A stretch of 64,000 nucleotides of DNA. Source: Brevibacillus humidisoli. Its GTDB lineage: Bacteria > Bacillota > Bacilli > Brevibacillales > Brevibacillaceae. The stretch's first letter is position 1. Every line of letters begins with the position of its first letter. The notes under the pieces are model-generated. The model was not told the origin of the DNA, made no database searches, and worked only from the letters and a program-made list of their open reading frames with translations. This document shows positions 16,208-25,324 of this stretch, in pieces. Location: the NCBI RefSeq assembly GCF_020923435.1, contig NZ_CP087263.1:2747970-2811969 (forward strand), written 5' to 3'. The translations under genes and the position numbers were made by a program.

Positions 16208-17959
16208 TTATTTGTTTTTGCTGTAGTCGCGCTTACGTGGCGTAATCAGCGAAATATCGACGTCTTCGTAGTAGATGTCAGGAGCGAGCGTATCAGGATT
16301 GAACTTGGCCATCGTCGTTTTCAGGAAGTTCTCATCATCGCGCTCCGGAAAATCAGGCTTGTAGTGGGCGCCACGACTCTCGTCACGCTTCAGTGCGCCA
16401 ATGGTGATGACGCGGGCAAGTGCGAGCATGTTCCAGAGATGGCGGGTAAACTGAGCACCCGAGTTGCTCCACTGCTGCGTATCGTTGATGTTGATCTTTT
16501 TCCAGCGCTCCATCAGTTCCTGAATCTTCTCATCGGTTTGCTGCAGGCGATCGTTGTAGCGGACCACCGTGACGTTTTCCGTCATCCACTCGCCCAACTC
16601 GCGATGAATGACATAAGCGTTTTCCGAGCCGTCCATCTTGAGAATGTTGTCGTATTTTTCCTGCTCCTGCTTGACATAACCATCAAATACGGTGCTAGCT
16701 ACGTCACTCGCTGATTTCTCCAGACCGTTCATATACTCGATTGCCTTCGGACCAGCAACCATTCCGCCGTAGATGGCAGAGAGCAGCGAGTTGGCACCCA
16801 AGCGGTTGGCACCGTGCTGTGAGTAGTCGCACTCACCGGCAGCGAAGAGGCCAGGGATGTTGGTCATTTGGTTGAAGTCAACCCACATGCCGCCCATCGA
16901 GTAGTGAACAGCCGGGAAGATTTTCATCGGGACCTTGCGTGGATCGTCCCCCATGAATTTTTCATAGATTTCGATGATCCCGCCCAGCTTCACATCCAGT
17001 TCTTTCGGATCTTTATGGGAGAGATCGAGGTAAACCATGTTTTCCCCGTTGATCCCCAGTTTGAGATCGACGCAGACGTGGAAGATTTCGCGTGTGGCAA
17101 TATCACGCGGTACCAGGTTTCCATAGGCCGGGTACTTTTCCTCCAGGAAGTACCATGGCTTCCCGTCGCGATACGTCCAGACGCGTCCCCCTTCACCGCG
17201 GGCCGATTCGGACATCAGGCGCAGTTTGTCATCGCCCGGAATCGCTGTCGGGTGGATCTGGATAAACTCACCGTTGGCGTAGATAACGCCCTGTTGGTAG
17301 GCGGCAGCTGCGGCCGTACCCGTATTGATGATCGAGTTGGTCGACTTTCCAAAGATGATCCCCGGGCCACCGGTAGCCATGATGACAGCATCGGCACGGT
17401 AGGCAGCGATTTCACCAGTCCGCATGTTTTGGGCTGTGATCCCTCTACAGGTTCCGGCATCGTCAATAATCGCGCCAAGGAAGTCGTAGTATTCGTATTT
17501 GGTGACAAGTCCTTCTACTTCGTAGCGGCGCACTTGTTCGTCCAATGCGTAGAGCAGCTGCTGCCCCGTCGTTGCACCGGCAAATGCGGTACGGTGATGC
17601 TTGGTTCCCCCGAAACGGCGGAAATCGAGCAAGCCCTCCGCTGTACGGTTAAACATCACACCCATCCGGTCCAGCATGTAGATGATCCCGGGTGCGGCAT
17701 CGCACATCGCTTTAACCGGCGGCTGGTTGGCCAGGAAGTCTCCGCCGTAGATCGTATCGTCAAAGTGTTCCCAAGTCGAGTCGCCTTCCCCTTTTGTGTT
17801 GACGGCACCGTTGATGCCGCCCTGCGCACAGACAGAGTGAGAACGCTTCACCGGCACAAGGGAGAACAGGTCGACAGGCACACCTTTTTCTGCTGCTTTG
17901 ATCGTCGCCATCAGCCCTGCCAGGCCGCCGCCGACGACTATGATTTTACCTTTTGCCAC
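16208..17959 (-). CDS. sdhA: Succinate dehydrogenase flavoprotein subunit
   Basis: A 583-residue flavoprotein oxidising succinate to fumarate in the TCA cycle. N-terminal dinucleotide fold IIVVGGGLAGLMA; FAD-attachment region HSVCAQGGINGAVN, with the histidine that carries covalent FAD; active-site segment SARGEGGRVW. The C-terminal helical domain has TRHLWNMLALARVITIGALKRDESRGAHYKPDFPERDD-type sequence, with the arginines that bind the dicarboxylate. Complete and of normal length. Confidence 0.97.
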   Translation of the reverse strand: MAKGKIIVVGGGLAGLMATIKAAEKGVPVDLFSLVPVKRSHSVCAQGGINGAVNTKGEGDSTWEHFDDTIYGGDFLANQPPVKAMCDAAPGIIYMLDRMGVMFNRTAEGLLDFRRFGGTKHHRTAFAGATTGQQLLYALDEQVRRYEVEGLVTKYEYYDFLGAIIDDAGTCRGITAQNMRTGEIAAYRADAVIMATGGPGIIFGKSTNSIINTGTAAAAAYQQGVIYANGEFIQIHPTAIPGDDKLRLMSESARGEGGRVWTYRDGKPWYFLEEKYPAYGNLVPRDIATREIFHVCVDLKLGINGENMVYLDLSHKDPKELDVKLGGIIEIYEKFMGDDPRKVPMKIFPAVHYSMGGMWVDFNQMTNIPGLFAAGECDYSQHGANRLGANSLLSAIYGGMVAGPKAIEYMNGLEKSASDVASTVFDGYVKQEQEKYDNILKMDGSENAYVIHRELGEWMTENVTVVRYNDRLQQTDEKIQELMERWKKININDTQQWSNSGAQFTRHLWNMLALARVITIGALKRDESRGAHYKPDFPERDDENFLKTTMAKFNPDTLAPDIYYEDVDISLITPRKRDYSKNK

Positions 17960-17977
17960 GTTTACTGCCCCCTATCC

Positions 17978-18595
17978 CTATTGAATAAATGCGGCCATCG
18001 CACGCAGACCGATGAACGAGACGACAACGAATACACCCATCGTGAAATAGGTGGCGATACGCTGCGAGCGCGGACCTACCGTGATGCCCCAGTGTACGAG
18101 GAACGACCAGATTCCATTGGAGAGATGAAAGACAGCGGACAGGATCCCGATCGTGTAGAATACCACCATAGCCGGGCTGCTGAGGATGTTAGCCATCATG
18201 TCGTAATTCACTTCTGCCGCTCCAAGCGCCTTTTGCACTCTCGTCTCCCACACGTGCCAGGCGACAAAGATCAGGGTGATCACGCCTGTGATGCGCTGCC
18301 ACAAAAACAAATGGTTGCGAAAGTAGCCGAAGTTGCCCACATTGTGCTTCGCCTGAAACGCGATGTAAAGCCCGTAGATTGCATGAAAGAGTAATGGAAT
18401 GTAGATCAAGCCAAACTCAAGTACCAGCAAAAATGGCAAGCTCTCAATGAAAGCAACGGTCTCATTGAACGCTTCCGGCCCTTTGGTTGCCTGGTGGTTG
18501 GCCGTCAAGTGAAACAACAAGAACAGGCCCACCGGAACCAAGCCTACTAGTGAATGAAGCTTGTGATTGAGAAAGTGCTGGCTGCTCCTAGCCAT
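17978..18595 (-). CDS. sdhC: Succinate dehydrogenase cytochrome b558 subunit
   Basis: A 205-residue membrane anchor with five helices, of the fused Bacillus type that binds two hemes b and needs no SdhD. Likely heme ligands are the histidines in LLFHLTANH, PLLFHAIYG and FVAWHVWETR. It is the first gene of sdhCAB. It passes electrons to menaquinone. Confidence 0.95.
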   Translation of the reverse strand: MARSSQHFLNHKLHSLVGLVPVGLFLLFHLTANHQATKGPEAFNETVAFIESLPFLLVLEFGLIYIPLLFHAIYGLYIAFQAKHNVGNFGYFRNHLFLWQRITGVITLIFVAWHVWETRVQKALGAAEVNYDMMANILSSPAMVVFYTIGILSAVFHLSNGIWSFLVHWGITVGPRSQRIATYFTMGVFVVVSFIGLRAMAAFIQ

Positions 18596-18991
18596 GCATG
18601 GGTCCCTCCTTTTTTTGTCTGTAAACCAGTCTTGTCCCCCTGTAACCCCTACTTTGCTCTTCTCTATCCTGTCCCAATGGAGAATCAGTTAGACACATCC
18701 CACGCATCCCGACGGACAAGGCAGGATCACCACTTTCCTCAAGCCTGTTCGCGGTGTCACGCTTTGCCCCGATGCGGAATCACTGTAGAATTGTGTCAAT
18801 AAAATGGCAAAATGAAGTACAGTATGTGACCAAAACCATTGTACTCCTGTCTCCAGAGAGCGTCAAGCCGATTGGTAGACTTAATCTAACGTTAGAATAA
18901 ACTTAGTTGTACCATCTCTGTGAGTGGGCATGTCTTCCTTCTTTTTCTCATATGTATCCTAGTAAAACCTGCGAGAAAAGGGGAACGACTG
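18596..18991. other. Divergent intergenic region between sdhC and yslB
   Basis: About 400 bases with no convincing gene. A TTGACA box on the minus strand near 18800 could belong to the sdhC promoter, but no good -10 follows at the right spacing. A perfect 12-bp palindrome TCTAACGTTAGA (18885-18896) lies about 95 bases before yslB and may be an operator. Confidence 0.5.
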
Positions 18992-19465
18992 ATGAAACGA
19001 ACGATCGATCCTTTATCTGAACTGCTGTCTCCTGATGCGATCAGACCAATCGAACAGATGAGCATGCCGTATCTCGGCTACTATCTGCTGCGTGAGACGT
19101 TGACCCGCCGACTGCTCGGCGAGAGTGAAGCACCGATTCTGTATTGGACAGGCAAGGAATTGGGCGATCAAATCGTCATCGACTCAGCAGAAGATCTGGT
19201 GATGACTTTTATCCGGCTAGGGCTGGGCAAGCTGGAAGTACTGGAACAACATCAGCAGCTTGTCCGCTTCGGTCTTCAGCACTCTTCGTATGCCTTGATC
19301 CCTGTTGAGCGGTTGACCCAGATGCTCTCGTTGGAAGCGGGGCTTCTGGCTGGAGCGATCGGCGCTTGGAGAGATCAACCAGCCCAGGCAGGGTTAGAGA
19401 TTCACCAGCGATCAGGAAAAAAGCCGGAGGCATTGATCACCGTCCGGCTTCAACCGATGGAATGA
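18992..19465 (+). CDS. yslB: YslB family protein (DUF2507)
   Basis: A 157-residue protein of the DUF2507 family, which has a V4R-like alpha/beta fold. Seen are the typical N-terminal MPYLGYYLLRETL and the central LYWTGKELGDQI. B. subtilis yslB lies in the same place beside sdhC. The function is unknown. The ATG was chosen 24 codons inside the longest frame on the basis of AAAGGGG upstream and family length. Confidence 0.88.
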   Translation: MKRTIDPLSELLSPDAIRPIEQMSMPYLGYYLLRETLTRRLLGESEAPILYWTGKELGDQIVIDSAEDLVMTFIRLGLGKLEVLEQHQQLVRFGLQHSSYALIPVERLTQMLSLEAGLLAGAIGAWRDQPAQAGLEIHQRSGKKPEALITVRLQPME

Positions 19466-19508
19466 GCGATAACTGGAGGCAAGAGGCATTTGATGATGAG
19501 CAATTGGA

Positions 19509-20570
19509 TCAGGCAAAGTAGGGAGCCAATATGTTCCCCATCTTGTGAAACTCGACGAGAAAGCCGTCATGTCCGTATTTCGAGTCGATCGTATAAAAGT
19601 CAGCACGGATGCCATAGGTACGGAGCACGTCTACCATCTCCCGCTGATGATCCAAGGGATACAGCAAATCGTTGCTGATCCCGATCCCCACTACCTGCGC
19701 CTTGATGCCGGACAAGGCATGTTCGATGCCGCCGCGATTACGGCCAACATCGTGCGTATCCATCGCCTTCAGCAAACAGAGATAGCTATTGGCGTCAAAC
19801 CGTTCGACCAGTTTCTCTCCTTGGTACCGCAAATAACTCTCGATTTGGAAAGGGGTGTCAAATGAACTGCTGTCCGCTTGCTCCTGCAGGCTGCGCCCAA
19901 ACCGTTCCTCAAACAGTTCAGCGGTGCGGTAGGTGATCATCCCCAGCATCCGGGCAACGGCGAGGCCGCTGGTCGGCCCTGGACCAGGGTAGTAATCGCC
20001 GCCCTGCCATGCCGGATCGTTCACGATTGCCTGCCTCCCCACATCGTTGTACGCTATGGCGATTGCAGAAAAGCGAGTACACGTAGCGATCGGCACAACC
20101 ATCTTCATGTAGGTGGGATAGGTAATCGCCCATTCATATACCTGCATCCCGCCCATCGAACCGCCGACCACCGCATACAATTGCTCAATTCCCAACGCCT
20201 GAAGAAATCGATGCTGCGTATGGACCATGTCACGAATACTTACCATCGGAAAAGAGGAGCCATACGGTTTGCCTGTATCCGGGTTGATACTGGCTGGCCC
20301 TGTTGTGCCGTAACATCCGCCAAGCACGTTGCAGCAGATCACATAGTACTGATTGGTGTCAATCGGCATCCCAGGCCCTACCAGGCCTTCCCACCAGCCT
20401 GCTTGCGATTCGTCTCCAGCTACATGGACATCGCCTGTCAGGGCGTGACAAATCAAAACGGCGTTGCCCCGCTCTTTATCGTAGGTTCCGTGCGTCTCAT
20501 ACCCCACTTCTACCTCTTTGAGCACTTCACCTGATTCCAGTTCAATATCGCCAATCACCAGCTTCTTCAT
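19509..20570 (-). CDS. metX: Homoserine O-acetyltransferase
   Basis: A 353-residue alpha/beta-hydrolase-fold enzyme transferring an acyl group from acyl-CoA to homoserine, the first step of methionine synthesis. The nucleophile serine is in VVGGSMGGMQ; the family marker LTGDVHVAG is present; the catalytic Asp (ISNDLLYPLDHQ) and His (KYGHDGFLVE) are near the C-terminus. The second ATG, 9 bases behind GGGGGG, is taken as the start. It is controlled by the SAM-I riboswitch in front. Whether acetyl- or succinyl-CoA is used cannot be decided safely from sequence alone. Confidence 0.93.
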   Translation of the reverse strand: MKKLVIGDIELESGEVLKEVEVGYETHGTYDKERGNAVLICHALTGDVHVAGDESQAGWWEGLVGPGMPIDTNQYYVICCNVLGGCYGTTGPASINPDTGKPYGSSFPMVSIRDMVHTQHRFLQALGIEQLYAVVGGSMGGMQVYEWAITYPTYMKMVVPIATCTRFSAIAIAYNDVGRQAIVNDPAWQGGDYYPGPGPTSGLAVARMLGMITYRTAELFEERFGRSLQEQADSSSFDTPFQIESYLRYQGEKLVERFDANSYLCLLKAMDTHDVGRNRGGIEHALSGIKAQVVGIGISNDLLYPLDHQREMVDVLRTYGIRADFYTIDSKYGHDGFLVEFHKMGNILAPYFA

Positions 20571-20624
20571 CGGTTTCATCCCCCCAGAGTCGGTCTGCCT
20601 GTTCGAACAGCGGACCGAGTCAGT

Positions 20625-20658
20625 CAAAAAACCCCCTCTTCTGAAAGAGAAGAGGGGG
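20625..20658 (-). terminator. Riboswitch-controlled terminator before metX
   Basis: Stem CCCCCTCTTCT / AGAAGAGGGGG with a 5-base loop, followed on the minus strand by TTTTTTGACTGAC. It is the expression platform of the SAM-I riboswitch and forms when SAM is bound. Confidence 0.9.
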
Positions 20659-20659
20659 C

Positions 20660-20789
20660 CATCCGTACGCGAGCCAAGTCCCGACCTTATCTTCCAGATG
20701 CTGCATGCACCTGCTGGAATTAGCACCTCTCCGCTCCTGCGGGGTTGCCGGGTTTCATCGGGCCAGTCCCTCCACCACTCTTGATAAGA
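20660..20789 (-). promoter_or_regulatory. SAM-I (S-box) riboswitch
   Basis: Read on the minus strand, the leader holds the S-box core in order: CTTATCAAGAG, GTGGAGGGACTGGCCC, GATGAAACCCGGCAACC and GAGGTGCTAATTCCAGC. It is followed by an intrinsic terminator and then metX. High SAM should stop metX transcription. Confidence 0.95.
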
Positions 20790-20817
20790 ATCGCCTATTT
20801 ACTTGTCATGTACCTTC

Positions 20818-20846
20818 ATCATACGACTGCTGGGGAAGACTGTCAA
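20818..20846 (-). promoter_or_regulatory. SigA promoter of metX
   Basis: TTGACA (20841-20846), 17-base spacer, TATGAT (20818-20823) on the minus strand, about 28 bases upstream of the S-box core. Confidence 0.85.
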
Positions 20847-20858
20847 CCCATACCAATC

Positions 20859-22112
20859 TTACTCGGCGGCTGAACGTCCGTATACGACAGCCGGCTCTTC
20901 GACGTCAAGACCAAATGCCGTGTGCAGCGTACGTACAGCGACAGCGGTCTGCTCGGCCGGAATCACGCAGGACACCTTGATATCGGAAGTGGAGACCATC
21001 TTGATCGAGATCTCCTGTTCCGCAAGCTGACGGAACATCTCTGCCGCCACCCCTGGATTGTTGATCATCCCTGCTCCGACAATGGAAACCTTGGAGAGCC
21101 CGGTCTCATGATCCACTCGTTCAAAGCTGAGCGCTTCCCGATTAGCTTCAAGTACATCCAGTGCCTTATGCAGATCGCCCGCGGACACGGTAAACGAAAC
21201 ATTGGTCATCTCCGCATCATAGGACCCCTGGATAATGATATCCACGTTCACCTGTGACAAAGCAAGCGTATGAAACAGCTTAGACAGCGTACCGCCATTG
21301 GACGGCATGCCGATGACCGTAATTTTTGCCACATTCTCATCATGCGCGACGCCACTCACGACTCTGCCTGTTTCCATATCGGCAACCTCCTCTACATACG
21401 TACCTTCTTCGGTGGTAAAACTGGATCTGACGACCAACCTGACACGATATTTTTTCGCAGCCTCCACGGAGCGGGGATGCAGGACGCCTGCCCCCAGATT
21501 GGCCAACTCCAGCATTTCGTCACAAGAGATGTGCGGCAGCTTTTGCGCGGCAGGAACGACGCGCGGGTCAGCCGTATAGACGCCAGCCACATCTGTAAAG
21601 ATTTCACACTTCTCCGCCTGCAGACTGGCGGCAAGCACTACGGCGGATGTATCGGAACCGCCGCGTCCCAGTGTTGTGATCTCTCCTTCTTCTGAGACTC
21701 CCTGGAAGCCGGCTACGATCACCACTCGCCCGTTCCCCAGTTCATCTCGAATACGCTGATTGTCAATCTCTGTGATCCGTGCGCGGCCGTGTACCGACTC
21801 GGTCCGAACGCCGGCCTGCCAGCCGGTCAGCGAGACAGCGTCACATCCTTTTTGATGGAGCGCCATCGTGAGCAGGGCAATTGAAACCTGTTCCCCGGTG
21901 CTCAGCAACATATCCATCTCCCGTTCCGACGGAAAAACAGCGATCTGCTTGGCCATCTCCACCAACACATCGGTGGACTTCCCCATCGCGGACACGACCA
22001 CTACCAGATCATGACCTGCCTGCCTGTATTCAACGATGCGGTCTGCCACCCGCTGGATTCGTTCAATGCTTCCTACGGAGGTACCTCCGTACTTCTGCAC
22101 GATCAACCCCAT
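20859..22112 (-). CDS. lysC: Aspartate kinase, lysine-riboswitch controlled
   Basis: A 417-residue aspartokinase making aspartyl-phosphate for lysine, threonine and methionine synthesis. The N-terminal kinase motif is VQKYGGTSVGS; the catalytic region contains LGRGGSDTSAV; two ACT domains follow (about 265-400), including GAGMINNPGVAAEMF, used for feedback control. In B. subtilis the same gene also makes a separate beta subunit from an internal start; a similar internal ATG exists here but was not verified. The ATG behind AGGGGAG gives the family length. Confidence 0.95.
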   Translation of the reverse strand: MGLIVQKYGGTSVGSIERIQRVADRIVEYRQAGHDLVVVVSAMGKSTDVLVEMAKQIAVFPSEREMDMLLSTGEQVSIALLTMALHQKGCDAVSLTGWQAGVRTESVHGRARITEIDNQRIRDELGNGRVVIVAGFQGVSEEGEITTLGRGGSDTSAVVLAASLQAEKCEIFTDVAGVYTADPRVVPAAQKLPHISCDEMLELANLGAGVLHPRSVEAAKKYRVRLVVRSSFTTEEGTYVEEVADMETGRVVSGVAHDENVAKITVIGMPSNGGTLSKLFHTLALSQVNVDIIIQGSYDAEMTNVSFTVSAGDLHKALDVLEANREALSFERVDHETGLSKVSIVGAGMINNPGVAAEMFRQLAEQEISIKMVSTSDIKVSCVIPAEQTAVAVRTLHTAFGLDVEEPAVVYGRSAAE

Positions 22113-22197
22113 TGTCGTTCTTCTCCCCTTTATCCCAATCTGATCATATCGCCATGAACACACCTTTATCCGGCCGACTATCTACTCTCTCTCACAG

Positions 22198-22232
22198 AAA
22201 AGGGCAACGACAAGGAAAACCTGCCGCTGCCC
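22198..22232 (-). terminator. Riboswitch-controlled terminator before lysC
   Basis: Stem GGGCAGCGGCAGG / CCTTGTCGTTGCCC with G-U pairs, followed by TTTTCTGT on the minus strand, 85 bases before the lysC start. It is the expression platform of the lysine riboswitch. Confidence 0.82.
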
Positions 22233-22271
22233 TGAATGGACATACATCGTTCCCCCTCCCCCTTTGACGCA

Positions 22272-22295
22272 GACGAAACGGGCGCACCGTTCGTC
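22272..22295 (-). promoter_or_regulatory. Stem-loop between aptamer and terminator
   Basis: GACGAACGG / CCCGTTTCGTC folds immediately 3' of the lysine aptamer. It has no U-tract, so it is not a terminator by itself. It may be part of the antiterminator switch. Confidence 0.45.
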
Positions 22296-22299
22296 CCCG

Positions 22300-22484
22300 T
22301 GAGATAGCCCTCCACCTGCAGCGCGGGTTCTCGCTCAGGTGACAGTCCTGCGTCTGTTCGACGCAGACCCAGCACAGGCCGCCGCGGGTGGCCACCTGCA
22401 CTTCGGCGAATTCCCCTTTCCCATTCCTGTCATCGATTCCCGTCTCTCGAGGAAGGTACTCATGGTTTTCGCGCCTCTACCTCA
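22300..22484 (-). promoter_or_regulatory. Lysine riboswitch (L-box)
   Basis: On the minus strand the aptamer core appears in order: GAGGTAGAGGCGCG, GAGTA, GAAAGGGGAATTCGCCGAAG, GCTGGG, ACTGTCACC and GTGGAGGGCTATCTCA. P1 forms between TGAGGTAG (22477-22484) and CTATCTCA (22300-22307). Lysine binding should favour the downstream terminator and shut off lysC. Confidence 0.95.
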
Positions 22485-22505
22485 CTTCGCATGTGGGAAG
22501 TGAGG
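22480..22505 (-). promoter_or_regulatory. Upstream hairpin overlapping riboswitch P1
   Basis: CCTCACTTC / GAAGTGAGG makes a 9-bp stem whose 3' arm is also the 5' strand of aptamer helix P1. The two structures exclude each other, so this hairpin may tune folding. Confidence 0.5.
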
Positions 22506-22525
22506 TTCCTATTCACTTGTGAGGG

Positions 22526-22554
22526 ATTATACCATGACCTATTCAGAGGTTCAA
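22526..22554 (-). promoter_or_regulatory. SigA promoter of lysC, overlapping the uvrC stop
   Basis: TTGAAC (22549-22554), 17-base spacer, perfect TATAAT (22526-22531) on the minus strand. The -35 box overlaps the uvrC stop codon. Confidence 0.85.
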
Positions 22555-24326
22555 TTGGTTTTTTGCAAATGGGCAATGATCTCTTTGGCCAGCTTGTCGC
22601 CAATCCCCAGTTGACGGTACTCTTCGACCGTTGCTTCGCGCATCTTTTTTAACGAGCCAAAATGCTGGAACAGTTTTTTCCTGCGCCGCTCACCGATCCC
22701 CGGAATCTCATCAAGTCGGGAGGAGAGCAGCGTCTTGCTGCGCGACTGCCGGTGGAAGGTGATGGCAAAACGGTGCACTTCATCCTGAATCCGCTGCAGC
22801 AGGTAAAACTCGTAGCTGTCCCGTCCCAGCTTCACCGGCTGCGGCGGATCGCCGAACAGCAGTTCGGCCGTCTTGTGCTTCTCATCTTTGGCCAATCCAC
22901 AGACTGGGATGTACAGCCCCAGCTCGTTCTCCAGCACATCCATGGCAGCACTGATCTGTCCTTTGCCCCCGTCGATTACGATCAGATCGGGCAGCGGTTG
23001 GTTTTCGCGCAGTAACCGCGTATAGCGGCGACGAATCACTTCCCGCATCGAGCCGTAGTCGTCCGGTCCTTCCACACTCTTGATCTTGAACTTGCGGTAT
23101 TCTTTTTTGTCGGGACGTCCCTGCGTAAAGACAACCATTGCCGAGACTGGCTCCGTCCCTTGTATGTTGGAGTTGTCAAACGCTTCGATCCGATTAGGGG
23201 TGCCGATCCCCAGGATATGTCCCAGATTGTGAACCGCTTGTATCGTACGCGCTTCATCTTTGGACATCAGCGCAAACTTTTCGGACAGAGCGATGCGCGC
23301 ATTTTCGCGGGCCATCTGGATCAGTTCTGCTTTCTTGCCGCGCTTGGGCGTCAGCACCTTTACCCCCAGCCACTGCGCCAGCAGCTCCGGCTCGCTTTCT
23401 TCCGGCAGCAGGATCTCTTTCGGCAGGGCATTTTGCTTATCGTAGTAGAACTGGGCCAGGTAGGACATGAAATCTTCTTTTTCTTCTCCATAATAAGGAA
23501 AAGAGGTGGTCTCACGCTCGATCATTTTTCCTTGGCGGATGTAAAAGACCTGCACGCACATCCAGCCCTTCTCCACGGCAAACCCGATGATGTCGCGGTC
23601 CACGTCGTCCGAAAAGGTTACTTTTTGCTGCTCCATCACCGCTTCGATGTTGCGAATCTGGTCCCGCAGCTCTTTGGCCCGTTCAAACTCCAGATTCTCA
23701 GCCGCCTCGGTCATCTGTTCAGTCAAACGCTGCTTCATCGCCTCGTGTCCGCCGTCGAGGAACTTGACAATCTCATCCACAATTCGTTCATTTTCCGCCT
23801 GATCTACCTCGTAGACACAAGGTGCGAGACACTGCCCGAGATGGTAGTAGAGACATACCTGCTTCGGCATCGTCTTGCACTTGCGCAGCGGGTAGAGACG
23901 ATCCAACAGCTTCTTGACTGCCTGGGCCGCTCCAGCGTTGGCATATGGACCAAAGTACTTGGCTTTGTCTTTTTTCACCTTGCGGGTGATCTCCAGGCGG
24001 GGATGCCTGTCATTGGTTACTTTTATATACGGATAGGTTTTGTCGTCCTTCAGCATCACGTTGTAGCGGGGATTGTGCTTTTTGATCAGATTGCATTCCA
24101 ATAGCAGCGCCTCAATGGCGGAGGAGGTGACGATGTATTCAAAATCAGCGATCTCGCTGACCAGCAACTGTGTCTTGCCGTCATGGCTGCCGGTAAAATA
24201 GGAACGGACCCGATTTTTCAGCACTTTTGCCTTGCCGACGTAAATGATCTCGCCGGCGCTGTTTTTCATCAGGTAACAGCCAGGTTTATCGGGCAACACC
24301 GCCAGTTTTTCTTTGATTCCGCTCAC
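22551..24326 (-). CDS. uvrC: Excinuclease ABC subunit C
   Basis: A 591-residue nucleotide-excision repair nuclease that cuts DNA on both sides of a lesion with UvrAB. It has an N-terminal GIY-YIG domain ([17 protein letters not shown]), a cysteine-rich region, a UVR motif that binds UvrB (about 200-235), an RNase-H-like endonuclease domain with [18 protein letters not shown] and [11 protein letters not shown], and C-terminal helix-hairpin-helix motifs ([25 protein letters not shown]). The GTG start has AAAGGAGG 7 bases before it. Confidence 0.97.
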   Translation of the reverse strand: MSGIKEKLAVLPDKPGCYLMKNSAGEIIYVGKAKVLKNRVRSYFTGSHDGKTQLLVSEIADFEYIVTSSAIEALLLECNLIKKHNPRYNVMLKDDKTYPYIKVTNDRHPRLEITRKVKKDKAKYFGPYANAGAAQAVKKLLDRLYPLRKCKTMPKQVCLYYHLGQCLAPCVYEVDQAENERIVDEIVKFLDGGHEAMKQRLTEQMTEAAENLEFERAKELRDQIRNIEAVMEQQKVTFSDDVDRDIIGFAVEKGWMCVQVFYIRQGKMIERETTSFPYYGEEKEDFMSYLAQFYYDKQNALPKEILLPEESEPELLAQWLGVKVLTPKRGKKAELIQMARENARIALSEKFALMSKDEARTIQAVHNLGHILGIGTPNRIEAFDNSNIQGTEPVSAMVVFTQGRPDKKEYRKFKIKSVEGPDDYGSMREVIRRRYTRLLRENQPLPDLIVIDGGKGQISAAMDVLENELGLYIPVCGLAKDEKHKTAELLFGDPPQPVKLGRDSYEFYLLQRIQDEVHRFAITFHRQSRSKTLLSSRLDEIPGIGERRRKKLFQHFGSLKKMREATVEEYRQLGIGDKLAKEIIAHLQKTN

Positions 24327-24471
24327 GATCGATCCTCCTTTCATAAGCATGCCTTGGTTGTCGTCGGCACTTTATTCCTAACCTCTATCGTAGCACAAAC
24401 GTTCCCGTCTGCCATCAGAAAAACCTTCCCTGCCTGGTAAACATGCCAATTGCCAGCAGACCGAGCCGGCC

Positions 24472-25137
24472 TCAGTCGGTCAGCGTGACAGTGGCCACAA
24501 ACGCCCACTCGGCTTGCTTTACCGTCTCTTCGGCCGAGTTATAGAACGTCATCGATCTCTTGTCAGTCGCCTGGATACCCCAGATAATCGCTTTTCCGTC
24601 TTCAGGGATCTGCATCGGCTCTTGTTGGCTGATTCCGCCGCGGCTGGAAAATTCCTTTTCAAAGGGAATCTCTCCTTCCCCCATGCTGTATCCCTGCTCA
24701 TCCACAAACGCGTACTTGACAGCGTAGGGAGCCGGTTTCTCGTCCGTCTTCACCTCGTCGATCGTGATAATCAACTCTCCGTCAAATGAGTACACATCGC
24801 TGTCTTCTTTCTGATTCATCGCGCTGCTCATCGAACTGATCGTCTGCACCATTTGGCCGTTTTCCCACACCTCCAGCGAGCACTTGATCATTCGCTTGTT
24901 GCCGGTATAAGCCAGCTTAACAGCTCCGGCCTCACCCAAAAACGGTTTCAGCCTAGCGGCTTCTCCGGTGAATAGATCAACCGGCGTCACGTATAGTACA
25001 CCTGATTCCTTTTCAACTGCCAGCTCATCACGATCGGGCTGCTGGGGCGCCGGATCGGTCGATGAACAGGCAAACAGCCCCAGACTTAACAACACGATCG
25101 CACACAACAATCGAACGTGAGGCATGATGATGGTCAT
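24472..25137 (-). CDS. Hypothetical lipoprotein
   Basis: An approximately 221-residue lipoprotein with signal LLSLGLFAC (lipid-modified Cys about residue 24), a short proline-rich linker, and a single predicted beta-rich extracellular domain. I do not recognise the family. Two ATGs four codons apart (25137 and 25125) share one AAGGAGG site, so the exact start is open. The sequence further upstream in this frame is non-coding. Single gene between uvrC and the liv operon, same strand. Confidence 0.7.
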   Translation of the reverse strand: MTIIMPHVRLLCAIVLLSLGLFACSSTDPAPQQPDRDELAVEKESGVLYVTPVDLFTGEAARLKPFLGEAGAVKLAYTGNKRMIKCSLEVWENGQMVQTISSMSSAMNQKEDSDVYSFDGELIITIDEVKTDEKPAPYAVKYAFVDEQGYSMGEGEIPFEKEFSSRGGISQQEPMQIPEDGKAIIWGIQATDKRSMTFYNSAEETVKQAEWAFVATVTLTD

Positions 25138-25284
25138 CCCCTCCTTCTTCACTGACATTGTACACAATCCGATCCACTCTGCACATATACGCACATCAGA
25201 AAACGGGCAGCAATATTCCATGCCTTGTTCTGCAATCGGTACGTCACCCATCAGCCTGGATGGGTCAGGATCCTTCCTCGCCGA

Positions 25285-25319
25285 AAAGAGAGAAGAGCGA
25301 TACAATAGATCGCTCTTCT
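25285..25319 (-). terminator. Terminator of the liv operon
   Basis: Perfect 11-bp stem AGAAGAGCGAT / ATCGCTCTTCT with a 7-base loop, followed on the minus strand by CTCTTTTCGG, just after the livF stop. Confidence 0.85.
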
Positions 25320-25324
25320 TCCTC

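Noticed and set aside
16868-18394. 508-codon open frame opposite sdhA and sdhC
   Set aside because: It crosses two conserved genes in antisense; its composition is that of a reverse-strand shadow.
23160-24104. 314-codon plus-strand frame opposite uvrC
   Set aside because: Antisense to a universally conserved gene, without motifs.
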